Counted from the first letter of the stretch, positions 8,672 to 17,132 are shown. The stretch is DNA of 33,609 nucleotides from Pseudomonadota bacterium (GCA_005804885.1 SYOX01000134.1:1-33609), one strand, 5' to 3'. The notes: generated from the letters alone by a model not told the origin. Made by a program: numbers and translations.

Positions 8672-8933
8672 TTTACCTCCCTTTCTCCTCTTCACCGCGC
8701 CCTCCCGGCCTCCCCAACTCCTCGCCAGACTGCTGGCATCGACCCACGGACACCTGAACACACGCACAGATGCTCCCTCGCCTCGCCAGGGCGAGTCAAG
8801 AAGAAAACGACATACCCTCGACGGCCTCGTTGGTGAGCCAACCTGCGCCTCAACCAGCGGCGCGCACCTGGTCCTTGCCCCGGACAAGTCGGGCGTGCGA
8901 TCCTCGACGCCCAGACTGACCCGAGGATCCGCC

Positions 8934-10025
8934 ATGAAGTACGCCTGTCCGCTCCTGCTCCTGCTTGCCCTGGCCGCGTGCGACGATCCGGCATCTGATC
9001 GGCCCGAGGCGCCCCCGGAGGACGACCTCGACGCCGGGCAGGACGCCGCAGATCCCGACGAGGACACGCTCCCCGACGCCCAGGCCCAGGACACCACGCC
9101 GTCAGACGCCGAGCCCGAGCCGACACCCGACGCCGACCCCTCGATCCAGACCGTCGAGGCCTGGACCGAGCCCTGCCCCCTCGACGCGCCCGAGTTTCGC
9201 CTCGTGGCGCTGCCCGACGTGACCCTCCACGTGGCCTGCCAAGGCAGCGGACCCACGATCGTCCTGCTGCACGGCTTCCCCGAGTTCTGGTTCGGCTGGT
9301 CCAAGCTCGCCGACGTGCTCGCCGCGCGCTTCCGGGTCATCATGCCCGACCAGCGCGGCTACAACCTCTCCGACAAGCCCGAGGGCCTCGAGAACTACAC
9401 CGTCGGCCCCCTGACAGACGACATCAGCGCGCTCATCGACGCCGTTGGCGGCGGCCAGCGCGTCCTCCTCGTCGGCCACGACTGGGGCGGCCCTGTCGCC
9501 TGGATCACGGCCCACCGCTTCGCCGACAAGCTCACCGCCCTGGTCATCCTCAACGGGCCTCACCCCGACATCTTCGCCCGCGAGTACGCCGAGAACGACG
9601 CCCAGCGCGCCGCCAGCTCCTACGTCCGCCTCATCCTCAACGAGGGCATCGAGGCCAGCCTCGCCGCCAACAATTACGGCTTCCTGGCCGGCGCCATGGG
9701 CGACGTCCTGTCCGAAGAGGAGCTTGCGCTCTACATCGAGGCCTGGTCGCAGCCCGGCGCGCTGACCGCGATGCTGGCCTGGTATAGAGCCAACTTCAAC
9801 GAAGACGGCCCCGCCTTCTCCGGCGACCCCGTCACCGTCGATCTCCCCACCCTCGTCCTCTGGGGCCTGGGCGACACCGCCCTGCTGCCCGGCAACCTCG
9901 ACGGCCTCGACGCCTACGTCCCCGACCTCACCCTCCGCACCTACGAAGGCGTCGGCCACTTCCTCGCCCACGAGATCCCCGACGACCTCGCCGCCGAGAT
10001 CAACGCCTTCCACGACGCCCTCTGA
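8934..10025 (+). CDS. Exported alpha/beta hydrolase lipoprotein, epoxide-hydrolase-like
   Basis: A 363-aa lipoprotein: signal peptide ending LALAAC with Cys16, then an Asp/Glu/Pro-rich linker to about residue 75, then an alpha/beta-hydrolase domain of the soluble epoxide hydrolase/haloalkane dehalogenase type. Visible signatures are HGFPEFWFGW (His113, oxyanion-hole HGxP), DQRGYNLSDKP, nucleophile elbow GHDWGG with Asp183, acid Asp314 (WGLGDTALLP) and His342 (GVGHFLAHE). An Asp nucleophile excludes an ordinary esterase. Family members open epoxides or remove halides through an alkyl-enzyme ester; the substrate cannot be read. These enzymes are usually cytoplasmic, so a lipid-anchored form is unusual. 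ATG 8934 is chosen over 8895 because the signal peptide begins there. The gene is monocistronic. Confidence 0.85.
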   Translation: MKYACPLLLLLALAACDDPASDRPEAPPEDDLDAGQDAADPDEDTLPDAQAQDTTPSDAEPEPTPDADPSIQTVEAWTEPCPLDAPEFRLVALPDVTLHVACQGSGPTIVLLHGFPEFWFGWSKLADVLAARFRVIMPDQRGYNLSDKPEGLENYTVGPLTDDISALIDAVGGGQRVLLVGHDWGGPVAWITAHRFADKLTALVILNGPHPDIFAREYAENDAQRAASSYVRLILNEGIEASLAANNYGFLAGAMGDVLSEEELALYIEAWSQPGALTAMLAWYRANFNEDGPAFSGDPVTVDLPTLVLWGLGDTALLPGNLDGLDAYVPDLTLRTYEGVGHFLAHEIPDDLAAEINAFHDAL

Positions 10026-10246
10026 GCCCACGCCCCCGCGCAGGACAAGGCGGCCGTCGCGCCCCCCGGCATGCCCGGCGTCGTGGAGCCCACGCCCGCG
10101 CAAGGCAAGTCCTGCCCGCGCCTGGGGATTCTGGCGGGGTGAGGGAGCCGGACGGGCGCCTGGCGTGCAAGCCCTTCCAGACCCTGGGGAATCTGGATGT
10201 ACTTGGCGTGCAAGCCCTGACAACGCCTGGGGAATCTGGATGTGGT
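10024..10246. repeat. Two sets of direct repeats in the spacer after the hydrolase
   Basis: Set one: GAGCCCACGCCC plus a GCGCA-rich tail at 10024-10050 (overlapping the hydrolase stop) and 10086-10112. Set two: a 43-bp tandem duplication, 10161-10203 and 10204-10246. Within it TGGCGTGCAAGCCCT (10161, 10204) and CCTGGGGAATCTGGATGT (10183, 10226) are exact. No gene is seen in 10026-10266. Confidence 0.75.
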
Positions 10247-10266
10247 GCCCTGGAGGGAGGGCGAGG

Positions 10267-11469
10267 TCAGCCGCCGTGCTGAAGGGGGGCGACGGCGTCC
10301 AGGCGAGGGTGGCTGTTGCGGAAGTACTCGGCGGTGACGCCCTTGCCGCCGTTCATGGCGTCCATGTGAGAGAGCGCCTCGGCCAGGACGTGGACCGCGG
10401 CCAGGACATCGCCGGTGTGGCCGCTCTCGGAGATGGTGTGCATGTTGCGGATCGGGAAGCCGATGGAGGTGGCCGCCGAGTCGACGCTGGCCAGCACCGC
10501 CGCCATCGCGTCCGTGCCGGTGTCGCGCCCGCAGACCTTGTGCCGCATCGGGATGCCCTGGGCCTGGGCCACCTCGGTGATCATGGAGTTGAGCGTCGCG
10601 CTCGTGATCGAGCCCGAGGCCAGCACGAAGCCGTCGCCCATGCCCACCGAGGGCATGCGCTTGTCCTTGATCCCTGGCGCTGAGCGGAAGTCGTGCGCCA
10701 CGTCCACCGCCAGCACCACGTCGGGCTCGAACTCCCCGGCCAGCACCCGGCTGCCGAAGCGCCCGATCTCCTCGTAGGCCGCCATCGCCCCGAGCAGGCG
10801 CACGTTCTTGAGCCCGCCGCGCTCGGCCACCAGCCGACACACCTCCGCCGTCACGAAGCACCCCAGCCCGTTGTCCAGGTAGGCCCCGTAGAAGGTGTCC
10901 GGCGCAAAGCCCCGCTTGATCGGGCGGTTGAGGATGATCGGGTCGCCCGAGCGGATCCCCAGCGCGTCGACCTGCCCCTTGCGATCCTCGCCGTGGAGCT
11001 GCAGCTCCAGGTAGAGCATCTCGGCGCGGATCCCCGAGGCGCCGCTGCGCAAGGACGCGTCGGCGAAGTGGATCGCGCCGAGCGCCTCGACCGTCCCCCC
11101 CTCCAGGCGCCGATAGCGCCCCGGCTGCTTCGGGTCCTCGCTGAAGAGGATCACCTCGTGGCCGATCAAGGTCGCGGGCAGGAAGGAGTCGCTGTCGATC
11201 CAGATCTTGCCGTCCTCGCCGATGCTGCGCACCTGCATCCGGATCTTGTCCGCGTGGCCGATGATCATCACCGAGAACATGTCGTCCCGACCCGGGTGCG
11301 TGTCCAGCACGATCCCCGCATTGCCTCGGAACTGGTGGACCTTCCAGCCCTCCAGCATGAAGCGCTCGGCGTAGGGCTTGAGCACCCCGTAGGTCATCGC
11401 CCCCTCATAGCCCACCGGGCTCGGAGCGGCCAGGATCTCTCGCATGATCTCGAACTGCGCGTCCGGCAT
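10267..11469 (-). CDS. M42 family metallo-aminopeptidase
   Basis: A 400-aa di-metal peptidase of family M42 (glutamyl aminopeptidase/tetrahedral TET peptidase type), cytoplasmic, trimming peptides from the N-terminus. The expected metal and catalytic residues are in order: His72 and Asp74 in GHADKIR, Asp199 in GAYLDNGLG, Glu233-Glu234 in AAYEEIG, Asp256 in AVDVAHD and His351 in SESGHTGD. The N-terminus EILAAPSPVGYEGA matches the usual start of the family. ATG 11469 is preferred, with GGAG seven bases upstream; a GTG at 11496 would add nine residues but its GAGGA is too close. The gene is alone, downstream of an unusual repeat spacer, with no visible regulator. Confidence 0.88.
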   Translation of the reverse strand: MPDAQFEIMREILAAPSPVGYEGAMTYGVLKPYAERFMLEGWKVHQFRGNAGIVLDTHPGRDDMFSVMIIGHADKIRMQVRSIGEDGKIWIDSDSFLPATLIGHEVILFSEDPKQPGRYRRLEGGTVEALGAIHFADASLRSGASGIRAEMLYLELQLHGEDRKGQVDALGIRSGDPIILNRPIKRGFAPDTFYGAYLDNGLGCFVTAEVCRLVAERGGLKNVRLLGAMAAYEEIGRFGSRVLAGEFEPDVVLAVDVAHDFRSAPGIKDKRMPSVGMGDGFVLASGSITSATLNSMITEVAQAQGIPMRHKVCGRDTGTDAMAAVLASVDSAATSIGFPIRNMHTISESGHTGDVLAAVHVLAEALSHMDAMNGGKGVTAEYFRNSHPRLDAVAPLQHGG

Positions 11470-11670
11470 CGGCCGGCTCCAAGGTTGATCGCTCACGGTC
11501 CTCGCTCTCTCTTCTGGTCGATGATCCCCGCGACCCCACTCGCGCACCCCGCCGAGGCCGATCGCGCGCCGCTCGACCCCTCGCAGCGCACCCCAGAAAG
11601 AAAGCACATCCGCGCCCCAAAGGGAACCTCCAACTTCCGCCGACACGCACACGCACACGCTACGGCGCCC

Positions 11671-11849
11671 GACGAGCGCCCTACGCTCCACGATCACCCC
11701 ACGCCCGACGAGCGCCCCACGCTCGACGAGCACCCCACGGTCCACGATCACCCCACGCTCAACGAGCGCCCCACGCCCGACGAGCGCCCACGCACGACGA
11801 GCACCCCACGACCCACGATCACCCCGCGACCCACGAGCGCCCCACGCTC
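11671..11849. repeat. Ten tandem 18-bp repeats
   Basis: Units of the type GACGAGCGCCCCACGCTC start at 11671, 11689, 11707, 11725, 11743, 11761, 11779 (17 bp), 11796, 11814 and 11832. Variants alternate GAGCG/GATCA and CTC/CCC/ACC. The last unit runs into the left arm of the inverted repeat. One and a half units reappear in inverted orientation at 12112-12137. Although 18 is a multiple of three, the translations look random and no start signal is seen. Confidence 0.88.
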
Positions 11850-12127
11850 CTCGCACCGCCCCCGTTGGGGACGGGCTCGTCGGGTGGGGCTAGAATTTCA
11901 GGGTGGGCTGCGCCCTGTCGGTCGCAGGCCCCCGCACGGCCCAGGTCGACACCAGGGGGCGAAAAACACCAGCCCATATAACTACTTAGACGCGGCAACC
12001 CGGCCCTTCAATTCGCGCTCAACCGCCCGCCGGTCTGCGCCCACCGGGCGCAGCCCACCCCGAGTTTCTAGCCCCACCCGACGAGCCCGTCCCCAACGGG
12101 GGCGGTGCGAGGAGCGTGGGGCGCTCG
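11834..12127. repeat. 82-bp inverted repeat with 130-bp loop
   Basis: Arms 11834-11915 and 12046-12127 are reverse complements over 82 bp, apart from one 5-bp mismatched block (TTTCA versus ACTCG). Each arm contains two mini-hairpins: one around CCCCGTTGGGG and one around GGGCTGCGCCC. The 130-bp loop (11916-12045) includes a small AT-richer patch (CCCATATAACTACTTAGA) and no ORF with a start signal. It could be a miniature inverted-repeat element or a paired REP-type element. No target-site duplication is visible. It lies between the 5' end of the peptidase gene and the 3' end of the fusion methyltransferase gene. The stretch 11470-11670 shows nothing recognisable. Confidence 0.9.
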
Positions 12128-12154
12128 TCGAGCGTGGAGCGGGCGGCGACGGGA

Positions 12155-13633
12155 TCACCCCAGGCGCACCCAGAGGGTCTGGGCGAAGTCCGGATCGCCG
12201 GCAAAGTCGGGCGGCAGCCTCGGCTCCAGCTCCACCTCGAAGGATCGAGGCCCCAGCGCGTCGGCCACGGCCTCGCGCAGCTGCTTCGCGCGCGTGCCGC
12301 GGTGGTTGGTCGACAGCAGCCAGCGGCCGCCGGGCGAGGTGACGGCGGCCGTGGCCTCCAGGAGCTTCTTGAGGTCGCGCTCGAAGACGAAGGTGCGCCC
12401 CGTCTTCTTGTCCCGGCCGAAGGTCGGCGGATCGAGCACGACGAGATCAAAAAGCCGCCCCTGCCGCGCCGATCGACCCAGGTAGTCCATGACGTCGCTG
12501 GCGATGAAGACGTGGTTGTCCTCGGGCAGCCCGTTGAGCGCCAGGTTCTCGCGCCCCCAGCTCAAATAGGGGCGCAGCGCGTCGACGCTGACGACCTCCG
12601 CGGCGCCGCCCGCCGCCGCCGCCACCGAGAACCCGCAGGTGTGCGCGAAGGTGTTGAGCACCCGCGCGCCCTCGGCGAATTGACGCACCCGGACACGGTT
12701 GTGGCGCTGATCCAGGAAGAGGCCAGGCGACAGCCCGTGGTGCGGGCGGATCAGGTACTTGAGGCCCCGCTCCCGGATGACCACGGCCTCGGCGCAGGGC
12801 GCCCCGACCAGCGGCACCTCGTCCACCTCCCCCGCCCCCCCCTGCCTGGACACCTGCCGCCAGAAGACCCCCTCGGCCCCGGTGCCGTCGAGCAGCGCGC
12901 GCCCGATGGACGCCACCGCCTCACGATCCCCCTCGAACTCCCCCTCGCGCGTGTGCAGCAGGATCGCCGGCCCGAAGCGCGCCGCCGTCACCCCCGCCAG
13001 CCCGTCCCCCGCCCCCCCCAGCAGGCGCCACGCGTCCGTCTCCAGATCCAGCGCGCACGACGCCCGCGCCCGCAGCGCGGCGCCCACCAGCGCCTCCACA
13101 TCCAGCTCGCCCGCGAGCGCCGCCGACGCGCCGCCGTCCCCCTCGCACCGGATCTCCAGCGGCTCGCCCGTGATCGGGTGCGGCCCCTCGATCGCCATCA
13201 GGCGCAGCCCCAGCGGCCCCTCGTCGACGGACACCCCGAGGGCGTGCAGCGCCGCCCTGGCCTCCTTGACCCCGCCGCCCGTGATCGCGCACCGCAGGAG
13301 CGCGCCCTTCCCCTGCCGCCGCACCACCTCCACCCGCGCACCGCCCTTCGACGACACCTCGCGCGGCTTGCCCCGCGCCAGCGCCAGGAAGGTCAACGAC
13401 AGCGATCCCGCCGCGTTCTTGAGCGCCACCGCCGCCTCCCGGCTCCGACCCAGCAGCACCACGCCCGAGCACCCCCGGCCAAAGCGCGCCCCCTCAAAGA
13501 CCGGCCCAAGCCCCGAGGCCTCCAGGATCTCCAGCACCCCCGCGCCCTCCTCCGCATAGGGCGAGCGCACCGGGAGCGCCGCGGGCCTGTCGATCGCGAT
13601 CAGGTGTTCATCTCTGTAGAGCGCTGGCAGCAC
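12155..13633 (-). CDS. Degenerate RluA-like domain fused to RlmI/RlmK-like methyltransferase
   Basis: A 492-aa probable RNA-modifying protein. The N-terminus (YRDEHLIAIDRPAALPV, residues 6-22, and CSGVVLLGRSREAAVAL) matches the RluA pseudouridine-synthase fold. However, the catalytic HRLDxxTSG motif reads A-R-F-G-R-G-C-S-G (49-57), with Gly52 in place of the essential Asp, so this domain should be inactive. From about residue 300 it is a class I methyltransferase of the RlmI/RlmK (COG1092) type: GLFLDQRHNR, SAM loop NTFAHTCGFSVAAAAGG, and the base-binding motif VVLDPPTFGRDKKTGRTF. RlmI makes 23S rRNA m5C. GTG 13633 is chosen because GGAGGGG lies 5 bases upstream; ATG 13666 has no such site. 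The dead domain may guide RNA binding. The gene is divergent from the CsgG-like gene. Confidence 0.85.
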   Translation of the reverse strand: MLPALYRDEHLIAIDRPAALPVRSPYAEEGAGVLEILEASGLGPVFEGARFGRGCSGVVLLGRSREAAVALKNAAGSLSLTFLALARGKPREVSSKGGARVEVVRRQGKGALLRCAITGGGVKEARAALHALGVSVDEGPLGLRLMAIEGPHPITGEPLEIRCEGDGGASAALAGELDVEALVGAALRARASCALDLETDAWRLLGGAGDGLAGVTAARFGPAILLHTREGEFEGDREAVASIGRALLDGTGAEGVFWRQVSRQGGAGEVDEVPLVGAPCAEAVVIRERGLKYLIRPHHGLSPGLFLDQRHNRVRVRQFAEGARVLNTFAHTCGFSVAAAAGGAAEVVSVDALRPYLSWGRENLALNGLPEDNHVFIASDVMDYLGRSARQGRLFDLVVLDPPTFGRDKKTGRTFVFERDLKKLLEATAAVTSPGGRWLLSTNHRGTRAKQLREAVADALGPRSFEVELEPRLPPDFAGDPDFAQTLWVRLG

Positions 13634-13710
13634 TTGAGCCCCTCCGTTGCCTCCGACCCGCCCCATGAATACTCTGGGGCCGTATCCGATCGACCCCGGA
13701 GTTTGTCAAC
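13634..13710. promoter_or_regulatory. Short divergent intergenic region
   Basis: Only 77 bases separate the GTG of the minus-strand fusion gene and the ATG of the plus-strand CsgG-like gene, so promoters for both must lie here or overlap the coding starts. No convincing -35/-10 pair is visible. Confidence 0.3.
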
Positions 13711-14427
13711 ATGCCACGATACTTGATGCTCGCCGCCCTGGCGCTCTTCTGCCTCTACGCGCCCCGCGCCGAGGCCCAGGCCGCCCAGAAATCCGCCCCC
13801 CCCACCGTCGCCGTCCTCTACTTCGACTACGAAGGGACCACCCCCGGCATGGAGGTGCTGCGCAAGGGGCTCGCCCAGATGCTCATCACCGACCTCAAGC
13901 CCACCGAGGGCGTCACCTTCGTCGAGCGCGGACGCCTCGAAGACGTCCTCAAGGAGCTTGACCTCGCCAGCTCCTCCCGCGTCGACAAGGCCACCGCCGC
14001 CCGCCTCGGCAAGCTCCTCGGCGCGCGCTACCTCATCGTCGGCGGCTACTTCGACCTCGGCACGACGCTCCGCATCGACGCCCGCGTCGTCGAGGTCGAG
14101 ACCGGCCGAATCCTCGACGCCCACGGCGCCAACAGCGCCGCCGATGACCTCATGGGCGCCGAACGCCAGCTCGTCGAGGCCCTCTCCCGCACCCTCACCA
14201 CCGCCCTGCCCCCCATCAAGACCCAGCGCGACGACCCACCCCGCAAGCCCCCCACCCGAAAAACCCCCGCCAGGCTCGACAAGGCCACCGCCCTCCAGTA
14301 CTCCAAGGCCCTCGACGCCGGCGACAAAGGCCAGATCGAGATCGCCACCCGCGAACTCCAGGCCGTCATCAAGGCCCGCCCCGACTTCGAACTCGCCGTC
14401 GATGACCTCGCCGCCATGATGCAGTGA
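13711..14427 (+). CDS. Exported CsgG/FlgO-like protein
   Basis: A 238-aa exported protein: signal peptide with likely cleavage after PRAEA (about residue 22), then one compact CsgG/FlgO/GNA1162-like domain, TVAVLYFDYEG through the MLITDLKPTEGVTFVERGRL region and VDKATAARLGKLLGARYLIVG to RIDARVVEVETGRIL. This fold occurs in curli secretion lipoproteins, FlgO and many envelope proteins that assemble at the outer membrane. There is no lipobox Cys, so it is probably a soluble periplasmic protein. A Pro/Lys linker (PPRKPPTRKTPAR) leads to a C-terminal helical tail resembling one TPR (ALDAGDKGQIEIATREL). A paralogous domain is at the end of the gene at 18027-20639. The specific function is unknown. 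Confidence 0.8.
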   Translation: MPRYLMLAALALFCLYAPRAEAQAAQKSAPPTVAVLYFDYEGTTPGMEVLRKGLAQMLITDLKPTEGVTFVERGRLEDVLKELDLASSSRVDKATAARLGKLLGARYLIVGGYFDLGTTLRIDARVVEVETGRILDAHGANSAADDLMGAERQLVEALSRTLTTALPPIKTQRDDPPRKPPTRKTPARLDKATALQYSKALDAGDKGQIEIATRELQAVIKARPDFELAVDDLAAMMQ

Positions 14428-14517
14428 TCCCCCCCTCCACCCCGCACCCGACACTACAGCCACAAAAACACAATAATTACGAACACTTGGTGTCCGACCC
14501 CTGAAGACCTGACACGA

Positions 14518-16965
14518 TCAGGGATCGGGGCACATCGCCGCCGCCCGCGCCACCCCGCGCGCCCTGGCCTCGCAGTACGACGCCCGCGCCGCCTCGACCT
14601 CCCCGCGGCGATCCAGCGCCTCCCCCAGGACAAAGCGCGCCTCCCCGTCCTCTGCGTCGCGACGAACGGCCTCCTGCGCGTCCTTGAGCGCCGCCTCGTC
14701 CTCACCCAGCGCCAGCCACGCCCGCGCTCTGGCCCTGTGGACCCCCTCGTAGCCGGCGTCGTGCGCCAGCAGATCGCCAAAAACCTGCGCCGCCCCCCGG
14801 TAATCCCCCTCCAACGACCGCGCCAGCCCCAGGTTGTAGAGCGCCGGCCCGTACACCACGCCCTCAACCGAGGCCTGCGCCGCCTCGTAGGCCGCGATCG
14901 CCTCCGCCCTCCGACCCTTGAGCAACATCCCGTCACCCTTGATCTTTTGCGCCAGGGCCATCCCTGGACAGGCCGCCAGCGCCGCCTCGGCCTCGGCCAC
15001 GACCTCGTCCATCTCCCCTCCGGTGAAGAGCCGCGCCCGCGCCCTCCAGGCGATCACCTCGGGCAAGCTCGCGACCTCCGGCGGCGCCGCCAGCGCCGAC
15101 GTCAGCGCCGCCAGATCGCTGGGCCGATCCGCCAGCGGCCGGCCGCGCTCCAGCTCCCGCGCCATCCCGACCAGCAATGCGACCGCCCCCGCCGACGTGG
15201 CCCGGCACGCCAGCGGAGGCAAGGGGTCCCTGTGCGCTGCGTAGAGGGCGTCGAGCGCGGCGCGGTCGGCCTGCGCGCCGCCCTCTGCGCCGACGCCAAC
15301 GCGCCCCCGGCCAGCCTCATCCTCGCCCCCGCCTGCCTCGACGCCCTCCCCCTCTCCACTCCGAGCCGCACCCCCTCGGCCCTCATCGGGCGAGCCTCCC
15401 TCGTCGCCCACGCCCTCGCCGGAGGCGACCCAGATGAGGCCGAGCGCCAGCGCCGCCGCGATCACGACGCCGACCCCGATCACCGCGCCAAGGCCTCCCG
15501 ACGGGGGTTGAGGCGCAGCCGGGGGAAACTGAGGGAGGGTCTGCGGCCTGGAGGTCGAGTCGAGGGGCTCGGGGCGAACCTCGCGCCTCGTGTCGCGCGC
15601 GGCCCGCTCGGAGCCGCGATCCGCCACGCCACCCGGAGAATCGACGGCGGGCTCGACGGCTACGGGCTCGACGGGCATGAAGGCGAGCGGGATCGTCGCG
15701 GCCTCGCCCTCCACCTGGGGCGGCGTGAGGGGGCCGGCGACCTCGGCGGCGGGCCGGTGCGCCGCAGAAGGGGTGTCGGCGCCCGTCGGCCCGAGGGTGT
15801 TGGCGCCCGTCGGACCGAAGGTGCCGGTGCCCACCGGGCCGAGGGTGTCGACGCCCGTCGTGCTGAGGGTGTCGACGCCCATCGGGCCGAGGGCGTCAGC
15901 GCCCTGGGGTCCAAGGGCAACGGAACCCCGGGGTCCAAGGGCGTCGGCATCCTGGGGGCCGAAGGCGGCGGGCTTGAGAGGCTCGGCGGGCTGGTCGGCG
16001 GCGGCGATCAGGGCCGCGTCGACCTCCTCGGTCGGGGCCGCGCCGCGCTCGACGCTGGCGGCCGAGCGCGGCGCGGCGTCGGCGCCCTCCAGCGCGTCGA
16101 GGAAGGCGCGGGCGTCGGGCAGGCGGACGTCGAGGTCCTTGCGGAGCGCGCCGTCGACGGCGGCGCGCAGCACGTCGGAGATGTCCAGATCGGCGGGGAG
16201 CCGGATGTCGGGGCCGTAAGCCTGGTTCGAGAGCGAGGGCGCGGTCACCTCGCTGGTGAAGGCCGGGTCGCCGACGAGCAATTCGAAGGCCACCAGCCCC
16301 AGGCAGTAGATGTCCGAGGCGGCCGTGACGGGCTGACCGCAGAGCTGCTCCGGGGACATGTGGCCGGGCGTCCCGATGATCGAGCCGGTCAGCGTCAGCC
16401 CCTGGGCCGTGGGGGCGTCGGGGGTCGACATGGGCGCCGCGATGCCGAAGTCCAGCACCTTGACGAACCAGGGGTCCCCGAGCCGCTCCGTGATCATGAT
16501 GTTGGCCGGCTTGACGTCGCGGTGCACCACCCCGAGCCCGTGCGCCTCGTCGAGGCTGCCCAGCGCCTGACGCAGGACGTGGATCACGGCCTGCACCGGC
16601 AACCTCCCGCTGACCCCCAGGAGCTCGTCGAGCGCCCGCCCCTCGATGTACTCCACCACCATGAACATCGACGACTCGCCGCCACCATCGCCCTCGTCGA
16701 TCCCGAAGTCGTGGACCTGGACGGTGTTGGGGTGGTGCAGGCGGCTGATGATCTGCGCCTCCTGCAAGAATCGGCGGCGCATCGTCTCCTGCAAGCGCGC
16801 GTCGCCGACCGAGGCCAGCCGCAGCAGCTTGATCGCGACGATCCTGTCCATGGCAATGTGCCGCGCCTTGACCACGCGCCCGAAGCCGCCGACGCCGAGC
16901 GTCTCCATGATCTCATAGCGCCCCTGGAGGGTGTCGCCCGGTTGCAGCTCTCTCTGATTCGCCAT
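14518..16965 (-). CDS. Transmembrane Ser/Thr protein kinase with C-terminal TPR domain
   Basis: An 815-aa Hanks-type kinase of the PknB/Pkn family, phosphorylating Ser/Thr of cytoplasmic targets. Kinase domain (about 17-290): glycine loop GVGGFGRV (24-31), Lys46 in VAIKLL, Glu69, HRDVKPAN with Asp150, DFG with Asp172, and SPEQL in place of APE; all catalytic residues are present. A Gly/Pro-rich linker with decapeptide repeats (about 335-398) leads to one TM helix (about 491-514, AVIGVGVVIAAALALGLIWV). An acidic Gly-rich stretch and a TPR-like extracytoplasmic domain follow, with cysteines near the start and end (LACRA, CPGMA, AAMCPDP). The start has a GGAGGGG Shine-Dalgarno site. The 3' end converges on the CsgG-like gene; the sensed signal is unknown. 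Confidence 0.9.
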   Translation of the reverse strand: MANQRELQPGDTLQGRYEIMETLGVGGFGRVVKARHIAMDRIVAIKLLRLASVGDARLQETMRRRFLQEAQIISRLHHPNTVQVHDFGIDEGDGGGESSMFMVVEYIEGRALDELLGVSGRLPVQAVIHVLRQALGSLDEAHGLGVVHRDVKPANIMITERLGDPWFVKVLDFGIAAPMSTPDAPTAQGLTLTGSIIGTPGHMSPEQLCGQPVTAASDIYCLGLVAFELLVGDPAFTSEVTAPSLSNQAYGPDIRLPADLDISDVLRAAVDGALRKDLDVRLPDARAFLDALEGADAAPRSAASVERGAAPTEEVDAALIAAADQPAEPLKPAAFGPQDADALGPRGSVALGPQGADALGPMGVDTLSTTGVDTLGPVGTGTFGPTGANTLGPTGADTPSAAHRPAAEVAGPLTPPQVEGEAATIPLAFMPVEPVAVEPAVDSPGGVADRGSERAARDTRREVRPEPLDSTSRPQTLPQFPPAAPQPPSGGLGAVIGVGVVIAAALALGLIWVASGEGVGDEGGSPDEGRGGAARSGEGEGVEAGGGEDEAGRGRVGVGAEGGAQADRAALDALYAAHRDPLPPLACRATSAGAVALLVGMARELERGRPLADRPSDLAALTSALAAPPEVASLPEVIAWRARARLFTGGEMDEVVAEAEAALAACPGMALAQKIKGDGMLLKGRRAEAIAAYEAAQASVEGVVYGPALYNLGLARSLEGDYRGAAQVFGDLLAHDAGYEGVHRARARAWLALGEDEAALKDAQEAVRRDAEDGEARFVLGEALDRRGEVEAARASYCEARARGVARAAAMCPDP
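15770..15960 (-). repeat. In-frame decapeptide repeats in the kinase linker
   Basis: About six imperfect 30-base units encode LGPxGxDT-type decapeptides (DTLGPVGTGT, TFGPTGANTL, LGPTGADTPS), resembling collagen-like Gly/Pro linkers. They lie between the kinase domain and the TM helix. Confidence 0.75.
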
Positions 16966-17031
16966 CGCCCGCCCCTCCCTGCCCTGGCCTCCCCAGGCAG
17001 ACCATCGCCCTCCACACCTACACGACACCGC

Positions 17032-17132
17032 CCCGGAGATCACCCTCCCGGCCTCCCTTTGATGACAACTCCCGCCCGACGCCTGCCAGGCCCCCGCGCA
17101 AGCGCCCGGAGATCACCCTCCTGGCCCCCCTT
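17032..17132. repeat. 28-bp direct repeats upstream of two divergent genes
   Basis: CCCGGAGATCACCCTCC followed by (C/T)GGCC(C/T)CCCTT occurs at 17032-17059 and 17105-17132, 73 bases apart. They lie in the region between the kinase start and the nucleotidyltransferase-like start, so a protein-binding role is possible but unproven. Confidence 0.6.

Noticed and set aside
11834..12127. Insertion sequence or integron attC site
   Set aside because: The inverted repeat is only 294 bp overall, with no transposase frame, no visible target duplication and no attC core (GTT / RYYYAAC) layout.
10693..12342. Plus-strand frame spanning the peptidase and the 18-bp array
   Set aside because: It crosses a real gene in antisense and a repeat array; its repeat peptides reflect the DNA period only.
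14428..14517. Bidirectional terminator between the convergent CsgG-like and kinase genes
   Set aside because: The spacer is AT-richer, but only a 4-bp ACAC/GTGT stem is visible, too weak to call.
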